The notes under the pieces: model-generated
Database searches by the model: none
What the model was told of the DNA's origin: nothing
What the model saw: the letters and a program-made list of their open reading frames with translations, nothing else
Translations under genes and position numbers: made by a program
Part shown: one piece after another, positions 1-6,689 of the stretch
Position numbering within the stretch: position 1 is the first letter of the stretch
How the letters are laid out: each line of letters begins with the position of its first letter
Source: Candidatus Woesearchaeota archaeon
Lineage (GTDB): Archaea; Nanobdellota; Nanobdellia; SCGC-AAA011-G17; GW2011-AR17
Direction: 5' to 3'
Assembly: GCA_009691355.1 (NCBI GenBank)
Contig: SICW01000016.1
Span: 1-14,297 of the forward strand
DNA length: 14,297 nucleotides

Positions 1-1
1 A

Positions 2-109
2 GATATTACAATATTAAATCCTCTTGCAGATTTAGCAGAAGAATTAGGATATGAGAGAGACAAAACTGTGCATGTACTAAAGAATGGGGATACAATACTC
101 ATTGAATAG
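2..109 (+). CDS. C-terminal 35 residues of an unidentified protein (5' end outside window)
   Basis: An open frame enters from the left edge and ends at TAG 107-109. The 35 visible residues run from DITILNPLADLAEELG to a final GDTILIE. The pattern is one amphipathic helix followed by two short strands with a Gly-Asp turn, which would fit the end of a small alpha/beta domain. I do not recognise the family, and too little is visible to assign a role. A TATA-like box starts 17 nt after the stop, so the gene is probably not in the same transcription unit as what follows. Codon use is AT-rich like its neighbours. The reading frame is fairly secure; the identity is unknown. Confidence 0.55.
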   Translation, partial: DITILNPLADLAEELGYERDKTVHVLKNGDTILIE

Positions 110-123
110 GTACTAAACCAGAG

Positions 124-136
124 AAATATTTATAAG
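124..136 (+). promoter_or_regulatory. TATA-like box downstream of the partial gene
   Basis: AAATATTTATAAG resembles the archaeal TATA element. Transcription would start near 153-158, exactly where an inverted repeat begins (153-177). No ORF starts nearby, so this could drive a short RNA or a long leader of the tRNA transcript. No transcript is proven. Confidence 0.4.
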
Positions 137-152
137 GAAAAAGCTCTTAGAA

Positions 153-193
153 AGAACTAGAATTAGAGGTTAGTTCTGATCTGAGTTTAGAAC
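153..193 (+). repeat. Inverted repeat with a third competing arm
   Basis: AGAACTA (153-159) is a perfect 7-bp complement of TAGTTCT (171-177) across an 11-nt loop. A second AGAAC (189-193) can instead pair with GTTCT (173-177). The middle arm can therefore pair left or right but not both, an attenuator-like arrangement. There is no T-tract immediately after it, so a termination role is not evident. Confidence 0.4.
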
Positions 194-210
194 AGCCAAG
201 AAAAGCAAAA

Positions 211-220
211 AATTTATAAA
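211..220 (+). promoter_or_regulatory. TATA box preceding the 38-codon ORF and the tRNA pair
   Basis: AATTTATAAA, preceded by an A-rich stretch, is a good archaeal TATA box. Its centre lies about 28 nt before the ATG at 244, the same spacing as the other leaderless promoters in this window. It is the best promoter candidate upstream of tRNA-Asp and tRNA-Lys, although it would leave a leader of about 100 nt before tRNA-Asp. Confidence 0.55.
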
Positions 221-243
221 CTCCGGATTTTTCAGCTACCTCT

Positions 244-360
244 ATGAACGCATCCTTCTTTTCATTCCAACAAAAAAAAGAGTTCATTATCGCAATTTTA
301 CAGCCATTAGTGAACACTATAGACGAGGAAAGAAGGGTACGATATGCCCTGATAGTGTAG
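244..360 (+). CDS. Possible 38-aa leaderless small ORF overlapping tRNA-Asp
   Basis: ATG 244 opens a 38-codon frame beginning MNASFFSFQQKKEF, then a hydrophobic stretch IIAILQPLV and a charged tail (DEERRVRYALIV). Its ATG sits at the usual leaderless distance from the TATA box at 211-220. Against it, the last five codons including the stop lie inside tRNA-Asp, so RNase P cleavage at 345/346 would remove the stop codon. No family is recognised. It may simply be the untranslated leader of the tRNA precursor. I rate coding as possible but less likely than not. Confidence 0.3.
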   Translation: MNASFFSFQQKKEFIIAILQPLVNTIDEERRVRYALIV

Positions 361-419
361 TTGGCCTATCATGTGACCCTGTCACGGTCACGACCCGGGT
401 TCGAATCCCGGTCAGGGCG
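346..419 (+). tRNA. tRNA-Asp (anticodon GTC)
   Basis: A full cloverleaf is visible. The acceptor stem 346-352/412-418 is seven perfect pairs. The anticodon stem 374-378/386-390 encloses loop CTGTCAC, with T33 and anticodon GTC (381-383). The T-stem 395-399/407-411 encloses TTCGAAT. The D-arm is weak (GTG 355-357 with CAT 370-372). The discriminator is G419, as expected for Asp. CCA is not encoded. The gene is intronless and six bases upstream of tRNA-Lys, so the two are probably cotranscribed. Confidence 0.95.
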
Positions 420-456
420 TTCATTGGGCCGGTAGCTCAGCTTGGTAGAGCACCTC

Positions 457-507
457 TGACGGGAAATTCGAAAGTGATAAAAAAATCATGAATAAAATCC
501 TGGTGAA
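457..507 (+). other. tRNA-Lys intron 1 (51 nt, between positions 30 and 31)
   Basis: This intron sits at a non-canonical site inside the anticodon stem. The central 4-bp helix is CACC (451-454) with GGTG (502-505). The 3' bulge is A506 A507, cut before A508; the 5' bulge starts T455 C456, cut before T457. The intron body can fold: GGGA 461-464 with TCCT 498-501, ATTC 466-469 with GAAT 490-493, and GTGAT 474-478 with ATCAT 485-489. The 5' bulge may be longer than the standard three bases. The junction is unambiguous, because shifting it by one base breaks the pair A31-T39. Confidence 0.8.
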
Positions 508-514
508 ACTTTTA

Positions 515-526
515 TCAAGCGAGGAA
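515..526 (+). other. tRNA-Lys intron 2 (12 nt, canonical 37/38 position)
   Basis: The central helix is CTTT (509-512, tRNA positions 32-35) with GAGG (521-524), two of its four pairs being G-T wobbles. The 5' bulge is T513 A514 cut before T515; the 3' bulge is A525 A526 cut before A527. At 12 nt the intron leaves only a small loop (516-520) instead of an inner helix, which is the relaxed bulge-helix-loop form. Removing it yields A37-A38 and the T39-A31 pair. Confidence 0.78.
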
Positions 527-604
527 ATGAGGTGGTCGCGGGTTCAAATCCCGTCCGGCCCATTATTAAAAGTGGGTGTGCGTAGGAGAATTGCAGAATA
601 AAAA

Positions 605-847
605 ATGGATACGAATACAGAAATATCAGCTCACATCCTTGTTCCAAAGCATAGGAAGCTCTCAATAGAAGAGACCAATGTCCTACTGGAAAAGTTAAAC
701 ATTTCTGTAAACCAACTTCCAAGAATTCTCCAGTCTGATCCTGCTATTCGTCATCTTAATGCAGAACCAGGTGAAGTTATCTGTATTGAGAGAGACAGTC
801 CTACAGCAGGAAAAGCAAACTATTATAGGGTGGTTATAAATGGCTAG
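605..847 (+). CDS. rpoH: DNA-directed RNA polymerase subunit H (RPB5-like)
   Basis: This 80-residue protein matches the archaeal RpoH family, equivalent to the C-terminal domain of eukaryotic RPB5, which sits in the lower jaw contacting downstream DNA. Family hallmarks seen: HILVPKHRKLS near the start, LLEKLNISVNQLP, the DPAIR segment, then GEVICIERDSPTAGKANYYR near the end. Length is typical. ATG 605 is forced because an in-frame TAA lies at 599-601. An AGGAG (585-589) is 15 nt upstream, farther than ideal; ATTATTAAAA (562-571) could be a weak TATA box. It opens the RNA polymerase operon and overlaps rpoB'' by 8 nt. Confidence 0.96.
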   Translation: MDTNTEISAHILVPKHRKLSIEETNVLLEKLNISVNQLPRILQSDPAIRHLNAEPGEVICIERDSPTAGKANYYRVVING

Positions 848-2330
848 CGTAAACCATCTTCTTATCACAAAGTATTTCGAAGAGCATTCTTTTATTGAAT
901 CCAGTATTGCTTCTTTTAACAAATTTATAGATTTAGAATTACAAAAGACTGTTGATGAAATTGGAGATATTATCCCTACAATTCTTCCTCCTGATGTACA
1001 AGAATTCACCATAAAATTCAATAAAATCTGGATTGAGAAGCCTCAGATTACTGAAGCTGATGGTTCTAAAAGGAATATTTTCCCTATTGAAGCACGCTTA
1101 AGAAAACTAACCTATGCTGCTCCAATCTACTTAGAAGTTTCTGCTTTTATCGATGGAATTCAAAGAGAATCCTTCATTTCTCAAATTGGAAAAATTCCGA
1201 TCATGTTACGTTCAAAGTATTGCCACTTACACAAATTATCTGAGGATGAACTTATTGAACATGGCGAAGATCCTACTGATCCTGGTGGGTACTTTATTAT
1301 CAACGGAAATGAACGGGTAATTATTACTGTAGAAGATCTTCTTCCAAATAAAGTTTTTTTTCAGCATAGCAAAGTTGGTCCAAGTAAACATACCGCAAAA
1401 ATTTTCTCTCAAAGAGGCCCATACAGTATTCCTCACGTTATTGAACAAATGAAAGATGGCATCTTCTACTTATCTTTTACAAAATTCAAAAGAATTCCAC
1501 TTGTTACCGTAATCAAATCTCTGGGTTTGCTAAACGATAAAGAAATTATGGAAGCTATCTGTGATGAAAAAGAATATGATGATGTCTACATTAACTTATA
1601 CAACTCTGCAGATATCAAAAATACTGACGATGCCATTGAATTTATTGCAAAGAAAATAGGTTTAACACAACCCAAGGAAATCAAAGTAGAAAAGACAACA
1701 GAACAACTGGATCATTATCTCCTTCCACACATTGGAATTACTTCCAAAGAAAGAATTAACAAGGCCTATCACCTTTGTAAGCTCACAAAAAGATTCCTCC
1801 AGGTTTCTATTGATAAAAAAGCAAACACTGACAAAGATCACTATAAGAATAAGAAACTTAAACTTCCTGGAGACTTACTTGCAGACCTCTTTAGAGTAAA
1901 TATGAGAGTTCTTGTAAATGACATACTCTATAATTTCCAAAGACTTGTAAAAAGAGGAAAATTTCAATCTGTAAAAATTATTATCCGTGATAAACTCTTA
2001 ACATCAAGGCTAAAGAGTGCAATTGCAACTGGATCTTGGGTTGGGGGAAGACGTGGTATTAGTCAGAATATTGCAAGAGTAAACTATCTCGATACTATGT
2101 CTCACCTAGGAAGAGTAGTTTCTTTACTATCTGCAACACAAGAAAACTTTGAAGCTAGAGAAATTCACTCCACGCACTGGGGAAGATTATGTCCTATTGA
2201 AACTCCTGAAGGAACTCCTATTGGATTAAGAAAGAACCAAGCTATACTTTGTCAAGTAACTCAGGAAGAAGTTACTGAAGAAAAAATAAAACGATCCTTA
2301 GAGAATTTAGGTGTGAGGTTAATAAAATGA
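840..2330 (+). CDS. rpoB2: DNA-directed RNA polymerase subunit B'' (N-terminal half of B)
   Basis: This 496-residue protein is the upstream half of the second-largest RNA polymerase subunit, forming the protrusion, lobe and the start of the fork. Visible hallmarks: DPGGYFIINGNERVIITVEDL at about residues 147-166, VGGRRGISQ (fork region) near 400-408, and HWGRLCPIETPEGTPIGL from residue 446. It stops at LENLGVRLIK, and the B' gene begins in an overlapping frame. This is the split known from methanogens, haloarchaea and several DPANN lineages, not a frameshift, because both halves are complete at the family breakpoint. The start overlaps rpoH by 8 nt, implying coupled translation. Confidence 0.97.
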   Translation: MASVNHLLITKYFEEHSFIESSIASFNKFIDLELQKTVDEIGDIIPTILPPDVQEFTIKFNKIWIEKPQITEADGSKRNIFPIEARLRKLTYAAPIYLEVSAFIDGIQRESFISQIGKIPIMLRSKYCHLHKLSEDELIEHGEDPTDPGGYFIINGNERVIITVEDLLPNKVFFQHSKVGPSKHTAKIFSQRGPYSIPHVIEQMKDGIFYLSFTKFKRIPLVTVIKSLGLLNDKEIMEAICDEKEYDDVYINLYNSADIKNTDDAIEFIAKKIGLTQPKEIKVEKTTEQLDHYLLPHIGITSKERINKAYHLCKLTKRFLQVSIDKKANTDKDHYKNKKLKLPGDLLADLFRVNMRVLVNDILYNFQRLVKRGKFQSVKIIIRDKLLTSRLKSAIATGSWVGGRRGISQNIARVNYLDTMSHLGRVVSLLSATQENFEAREIHSTHWGRLCPIETPEGTPIGLRKNQAILCQVTQEEVTEEKIKRSLENLGVRLIK

Positions 2331-4129
2331 GTGATGTATACTTAGATGAGAAATATGTTGGAACCATAGAACATCCTAAAGAATTTCTCAAAAGTTTTAT
2401 TGAAGAAAGAAGAAAACAAAAAATTCACGCTACTGTTAACGTCAGTTATGAATCTGAATTTGATGAAGTATCTATTCACACAGCAACTGGTCGTGTACGA
2501 AGACCTTTAATTATTGTAGAAAATGGAAAAGCTCTTCTCACAGAAGAACATCTCAAAAAATTATCCTCCAGTGATATGCGTTGGCAAGATCTTATTGAGC
2601 AGGGTATTATTGAATACCTTGATGCAAATGAAGAAGAGAATACTCTCGTTGCACTTACAGAAAGAGATCTAACAAAAGAACATACTCATATGGAAATTGA
2701 TGCAATTACCATCTTGGGTCTTATTACTTCTCTTGTTCCATACGCAAACTTCGGGCAAAGTTCTCGTCTAAACAGAGGATCTAAAACACAAAAACAAGCT
2801 TTAGGTTTATACGCAAGTAACTATCTCCTAAGAATGGACACAGATATTAGTTTGCTTCAATATCCTCAAAGACCAATTGTAAAAACCTTTATGCATGATA
2901 TCTCTAAGTATGATAAACATCCTTGTGGGCAAAATGTTACTATTGCCCTACTCAGTTACGATGGCTATAACATGCAAGATGCATTAATCGTAAATGAAGG
3001 TTCTGTACAAAGAGGTTTCGCTCGTTCATTTTATTTCAGGCCATATAATGCTGATGAACTGAGATATCAGGGTGGTCTTATTGATGAGATAGGTGTTCCT
3101 GATAAAGAAGTAAAGGCTTATCGTTCAGAAGAAGATTACAAATTCCTTGAAGACGATGGAATAGTTTTCCCCGAAGCAAAGGTAAAAGAAGATGATGTCC
3201 TAATTGGAAAAACTTCTCCTCCAAGATTTTTAGGTGAAATGGAAGAGTTTAGTATCGCAGCAAACACACGAAGAGAAAGTTCCATTGCAGTAAAACATGG
3301 AGAGCATGGTATTGTTGATATGGTTATTCTTACAGAGAATGACGAAGGAAACAAACTCATTCAGATTAGATTAAGAGATCAAAGAATTCCTGAGCCTGGA
3401 GATAAATTTGCTTCTCGTTATGGGCAAAAAGGTGTTATTGGGAGAATTGTTCCTCAAGCAGACATGCCTTTCACAGCATCTGGTATTGTCCCGGATATTA
3501 TCTTCTCTCCGCACTCTATTCCCTCTCGTATGACCATCTCTCACTTAATTGAGGTTATTGGTGGAAAGGTAGGAGCCTTAAGTGGAAGACTTATTGATGG
3601 AACCACTTTTTCTGCAGAATCTGAAAAAGATCTAAGGAAAGAGCTCCTGAAATCTGGTTTCCGTGAAAATGGAACAGAAAGAATGTACAATGGGATCACT
3701 GGAGAAGAATTCAAAGCAAATATTTACGTGGGAAATATGTACTACTTAAAACTCAAGCACATGGTTGCAAACAAAATGCACGCTCGTGCTTCTGGAAAAA
3801 TCCAACTCCTCACTCGACAACCTATTGAAGGAAGAAGTGCTGGTGGAGGATTAAGATTAGGAGAGATGGAGAAAGACTGTCTTGTAGCTCATGGAGCATC
3901 CTTACTCTTAAAAGAAAGATTCGATTCAGATAAAACCATTCTTCACATTTGTGAAACCTGTGGGATGGTTGCAATATTTGACTGGCTCAAAAAACGAGCA
4001 ACATGTCCAAAGTGTGGCGCAAATGCAGAAGTAAACTCTATAGAAATGAGTTACGCATTCAAACTCTTATTGGATGAATTAAAATCTTTAATCATTTATC
4101 CGAAAATAAATCTAAAGAACAAGTACTAA
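2327..4129 (+). CDS. rpoB1: DNA-directed RNA polymerase subunit B' (C-terminal half of B)
   Basis: This 600-residue protein is the catalytic half of subunit B, carrying wall, hybrid-binding, anchor and clamp regions. The segment EPGDKFASRYGQKGV (residues 356-369) holds the conserved active-site lysines K360 and K368. GRSAGGGLRLGEMEKD (502-516) is the near-invariant C-terminal motif. The tail has a zinc ribbon, C542, C545, C560, C563. Start ATG 2327 overlaps the TGA stop of rpoB'' (ATGA), with a Shine-Dalgarno-like GAGGT at 2315-2319. No intein interrupts the conserved motifs. Together with B'' it makes a full-length B subunit. Confidence 0.97.
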   Translation: MSDVYLDEKYVGTIEHPKEFLKSFIEERRKQKIHATVNVSYESEFDEVSIHTATGRVRRPLIIVENGKALLTEEHLKKLSSSDMRWQDLIEQGIIEYLDANEEENTLVALTERDLTKEHTHMEIDAITILGLITSLVPYANFGQSSRLNRGSKTQKQALGLYASNYLLRMDTDISLLQYPQRPIVKTFMHDISKYDKHPCGQNVTIALLSYDGYNMQDALIVNEGSVQRGFARSFYFRPYNADELRYQGGLIDEIGVPDKEVKAYRSEEDYKFLEDDGIVFPEAKVKEDDVLIGKTSPPRFLGEMEEFSIAANTRRESSIAVKHGEHGIVDMVILTENDEGNKLIQIRLRDQRIPEPGDKFASRYGQKGVIGRIVPQADMPFTASGIVPDIIFSPHSIPSRMTISHLIEVIGGKVGALSGRLIDGTTFSAESEKDLRKELLKSGFRENGTERMYNGITGEEFKANIYVGNMYYLKLKHMVANKMHARASGKIQLLTRQPIEGRSAGGGLRLGEMEKDCLVAHGASLLLKERFDSDKTILHICETCGMVAIFDWLKKRATCPKCGANAEVNSIEMSYAFKLLLDELKSLIIYPKINLKNKY

Positions 4130-4130
4130 A

Positions 4131-6689
4131 ATGGAAATGATATTCAAAAAAGTTGGCAGTATAAGTTTCAGTTTGTTGTCCCCTCAACAAATTAAGAAGA
4201 TGGCTCATGTAAAGATAGTGACACCTGAGCTCTATGATAAAGAAGGATATCCAGTAGAAGGTGGATTAATGGACACTCGTCTTGGAGTTATTGATCCGGG
4301 TTTACGTTGTAGAACCTGTAATGGGAAATTAAAAGAGTGTCCAGGGCATTTCGGATACATTGAACTTGGTCGTCCGGCACTTCACATTAGTTACATAAAA
4401 GCAATTTACACATTTTTACAAACAACCTGTAAAGAATGTAGTAGAATTCTTCTTGATGATGAGGATATCCTTAAATACCAAGGAAGGATCGATAAGCTCA
4501 AAGCTATAGGTAAAGAAGATCTTGTTCTTAAAGTAAGCAAGCTAGCTCGCGCTAGTGCAAAGAATGTAAAAAAATGTCCTCACTGTAAAGCAAAGTTAAC
4601 TCCTGCAAAGTTTGAAAAACCGAGTACTTTCATGGAAGATACAAAAAGAATTACTCCTATTGAAATTCTGGAACGTTTTGAAAAAATAACTGATCCAGAC
4701 TGCCTCTTAATTGGTGTCGATCCAAGATATGCACGACCTGAATGGATGGTTATGGGTATTTTCCCTATTCCTCCAGTAACTATGAGGCCATCTATTACTC
4801 TTGAAACTGGAGAGCGTGCTGAGGATGATTTAACACACAAGCTAAGTGATATTGTTCGTATCAATCAAAGATTATTTGAGAATATTAACGCTGGAGCACC
4901 AGAAATTATTGTAGAAGATCTTTGGGATCTCTTACAATACCATATTACTACATTTTTTAATAATGATATTGCTCAGGTGCCTCCTGCTCGTCATAGATCT
5001 GGACAACCTTTAAAAACAATAACAGAAAGAATCAAGAGTAAAGAAGGCCGTTTCAGACATAACCTTGCAGGAAAAAGAGTAAACTATGCCGCTCGTACAG
5101 TCATCTCTCCGGATCCGAAAATTGAATTAAACGAAGTTGGAGTTCCTACACTCATTGCTATGGAATTAACGGTTCCTGAACGAGTAACGGAATGGAATAT
5201 TGATTGGTTAAAAACCTTCATCAAAAATGGCCCTAAAGTCTATCCTGGAGCAAATTATGTTCTTGATGGCATGAAGAAAAAGAAAATTACCTTAGAAACA
5301 CAAGAAGTTATTCTTGCAGAGCTTTGCCCTGGGCAAATCGTAGAAAGGCACTTAATAGATGGAGATATCTCTATCTTTAACAGACAGCCTTCTCTCCACA
5401 GAATGTCCATCATGGGTCACAAAATTAGAGTTCTTCCAGGAAAATCTTTCCGTCTGAATCCTTCTGTCTGTAATCCTTACAACGCAGATTTCGATGGAGA
5501 TGAGATGAACCTACACGTGCCTCAAACAGAAGAAGCTCGTGCTGAAGCAGAAATCCTTATGGAAGTAGAAACACAGATCATGAGTCCAAAACATGGTTTG
5601 AACGTTATTGGTTGTATTGAAGATGCAGTTACAGGAAACTACTTGCTCACTGATGATAGAATGGAAATGTCTAGAGAAGAAGCAATAGAGTTGTTAGTTT
5701 CTATTGGTCTTGAAGACTCTAAAAAACTCCAAGCTTTAAAGAAAAAGGTAACTGGAAAAGAAGTCTTCTCAGCAGTTCTTCCTTCAGATTTTAATTTTGT
5801 GTTTGATAAAGTCATTATCGAAAACGGCCAACTAAAGACTGGCCAAATTGACCCAAAAACAATTGGAGAAGATAATGGAACACTCTTAAGAGATATTAAC
5901 CGAAGTTACTCAGAAGCTGAGTGTGTTGATATTTTCGGAAAAATCTTCAAGCTAGGAATTGCCTATCTTCAAAAGAGAGGATTTACCATTACAACTTCAG
6001 ATGCAGATGTCCCTGAAGAAGTAAGAGAAAAATCAAAAAATATTATTGCGGAAGCAATTACTTCTGTAAATGATACTATTGATCAATATGAACATGGAAG
6101 ATTAAAAAACTTCTCTGGAAAAACTGTAGAAGAAACGTTAGAATTATTAGTCATGCAAAAGCTAAACGAAACAAGAAATATGGTCGGTAAAATGATTAGT
6201 AAGACTGTTTCTGATACAAACAACGCAATTATCATGTCAAAGGCAGGGAAGGGAAATATCCTTAACCTTGCACAAACTTCAGTTTTAGTAGGACAACAAG
6301 CTTTACGTGGAAAACGTATTGAAAGAGGATATAAAAACCGAACACTTTCCCTTTTTAGAGAGCATGATAAAAGTCCAGAAGCAAAAGGATTCGTTCGTCA
6401 TAGCTACAAGAATGGCCTCAACCCTGTGGAATTTTTCTTTCACGCAATGACTGGGCGAGATTCTCTGATGGATACTGCTCTAAGAACACCTAAATCAGGA
6501 TATCTCTACCGAAGACTTGCAAACGCATTACAAGACTTAAAAGTAGAATACGATGGGACAGTACGAGATGCAAACAAAACCATTGTTCAATTCGCATATG
6601 GTGATGATCATATTGATGTTTCCAGAAGTGAAAATGGAACAATTAATATAAAAAAGATTATTGATGAAGTGAGTAGAAAAACAAAATGA
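4131..6689 (+). CDS. rpoA1: DNA-directed RNA polymerase subunit A' (largest subunit, N-terminal part)
   Basis: This 852-residue protein carries the clamp, active centre and bridge helix. The clamp zinc site is C60, C63, C70, H73 in LRCRTCNGKLKECPGHFGYI; a second cysteine set is C100, C103, C149, C152. The magnesium-binding motif NADFDGD is at residues 451-457, followed by EMNLHVPQ. The funnel region and the bridge helix (about 768-800, FFFHAMTGRDSLMDTALRTP) close the protein. Length is usual for archaea, where the largest subunit is divided after the bridge helix. One base separates it from the rpoB' stop. No intein is present at NADFDGD, a favoured insertion site. Confidence 0.97.
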   Translation: MEMIFKKVGSISFSLLSPQQIKKMAHVKIVTPELYDKEGYPVEGGLMDTRLGVIDPGLRCRTCNGKLKECPGHFGYIELGRPALHISYIKAIYTFLQTTCKECSRILLDDEDILKYQGRIDKLKAIGKEDLVLKVSKLARASAKNVKKCPHCKAKLTPAKFEKPSTFMEDTKRITPIEILERFEKITDPDCLLIGVDPRYARPEWMVMGIFPIPPVTMRPSITLETGERAEDDLTHKLSDIVRINQRLFENINAGAPEIIVEDLWDLLQYHITTFFNNDIAQVPPARHRSGQPLKTITERIKSKEGRFRHNLAGKRVNYAARTVISPDPKIELNEVGVPTLIAMELTVPERVTEWNIDWLKTFIKNGPKVYPGANYVLDGMKKKKITLETQEVILAELCPGQIVERHLIDGDISIFNRQPSLHRMSIMGHKIRVLPGKSFRLNPSVCNPYNADFDGDEMNLHVPQTEEARAEAEILMEVETQIMSPKHGLNVIGCIEDAVTGNYLLTDDRMEMSREEAIELLVSIGLEDSKKLQALKKKVTGKEVFSAVLPSDFNFVFDKVIIENGQLKTGQIDPKTIGEDNGTLLRDINRSYSEAECVDIFGKIFKLGIAYLQKRGFTITTSDADVPEEVREKSKNIIAEAITSVNDTIDQYEHGRLKNFSGKTVEETLELLVMQKLNETRNMVGKMISKTVSDTNNAIIMSKAGKGNILNLAQTSVLVGQQALRGKRIERGYKNRTLSLFREHDKSPEAKGFVRHSYKNGLNPVEFFFHAMTGRDSLMDTALRTPKSGYLYRRLANALQDLKVEYDGTVRDANKTIVQFAYGDDHIDVSRSENGTINIKKIIDEVSRKTK

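Larger units (their letters stand above)
426..562 (+). tRNA. tRNA-Lys (anticodon TTT), interrupted by two introns
   Basis: The acceptor stem 426-432/555-561, D-arm 435-451, T-stem 538-542/550-554 with loop TTCAAAT, and discriminator A562 are all canonical. The anticodon arm is not readable in the continuous sequence. Joining 426-456, 508-514 and 527-562 gives a 74-nt tRNA with a 5-bp anticodon stem (CCTCA with TGAGG) and the textbook loop CTTTTAA, anticodon TTT at 511-513. Both proposed junctions lie in bulge-helix-bulge-type structures, the archaeal splicing endonuclease substrate. The body, including A73 and the GGGCCGG acceptor, resembles haloarchaeal tRNA-Lys as I remember it. CCA is not encoded. 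Lys identity and two introns fit far better than any single-intron model I tried. Confidence 0.87.

Noticed and set aside
458..460. Reading GAC in the unspliced tRNA as a valine anticodon
   Set aside because: It needs a D-arm sharing base 451 with the anticodon stem and a three-base variable loop. The two-intron tRNA-Lys model satisfies every canonical position.
467..474. Single long intron with 5' exon ending at 472 (loop TTCGAA, Ser-like anticodon CGA)
   Set aside because: TTCG (467-470) can pair with CGAG (520-523), but the resulting anticodon stem does not pair and the tRNA lacks a serine-type long variable arm.
486..722. Reverse-strand frame across tRNA-Lys encoding a GRTGFEPATT-like peptide
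   Set aside because: That peptide is the well-known spurious translation of the tRNA T-arm on the antisense strand; the frame also overlaps rpoH.
2315..2335. Frameshift splitting rpoB
   Set aside because: Both halves end and begin at the known archaeal B''/B' breakpoint with an ATGA overlap and a Shine-Dalgarno-like sequence; this is a natural split.
5470..5510. Intein at the polymerase active-site motif
   Set aside because: NADFDGD and its flanks are continuous in rpoA', and the trigger-loop and B' motifs are uninterrupted too.
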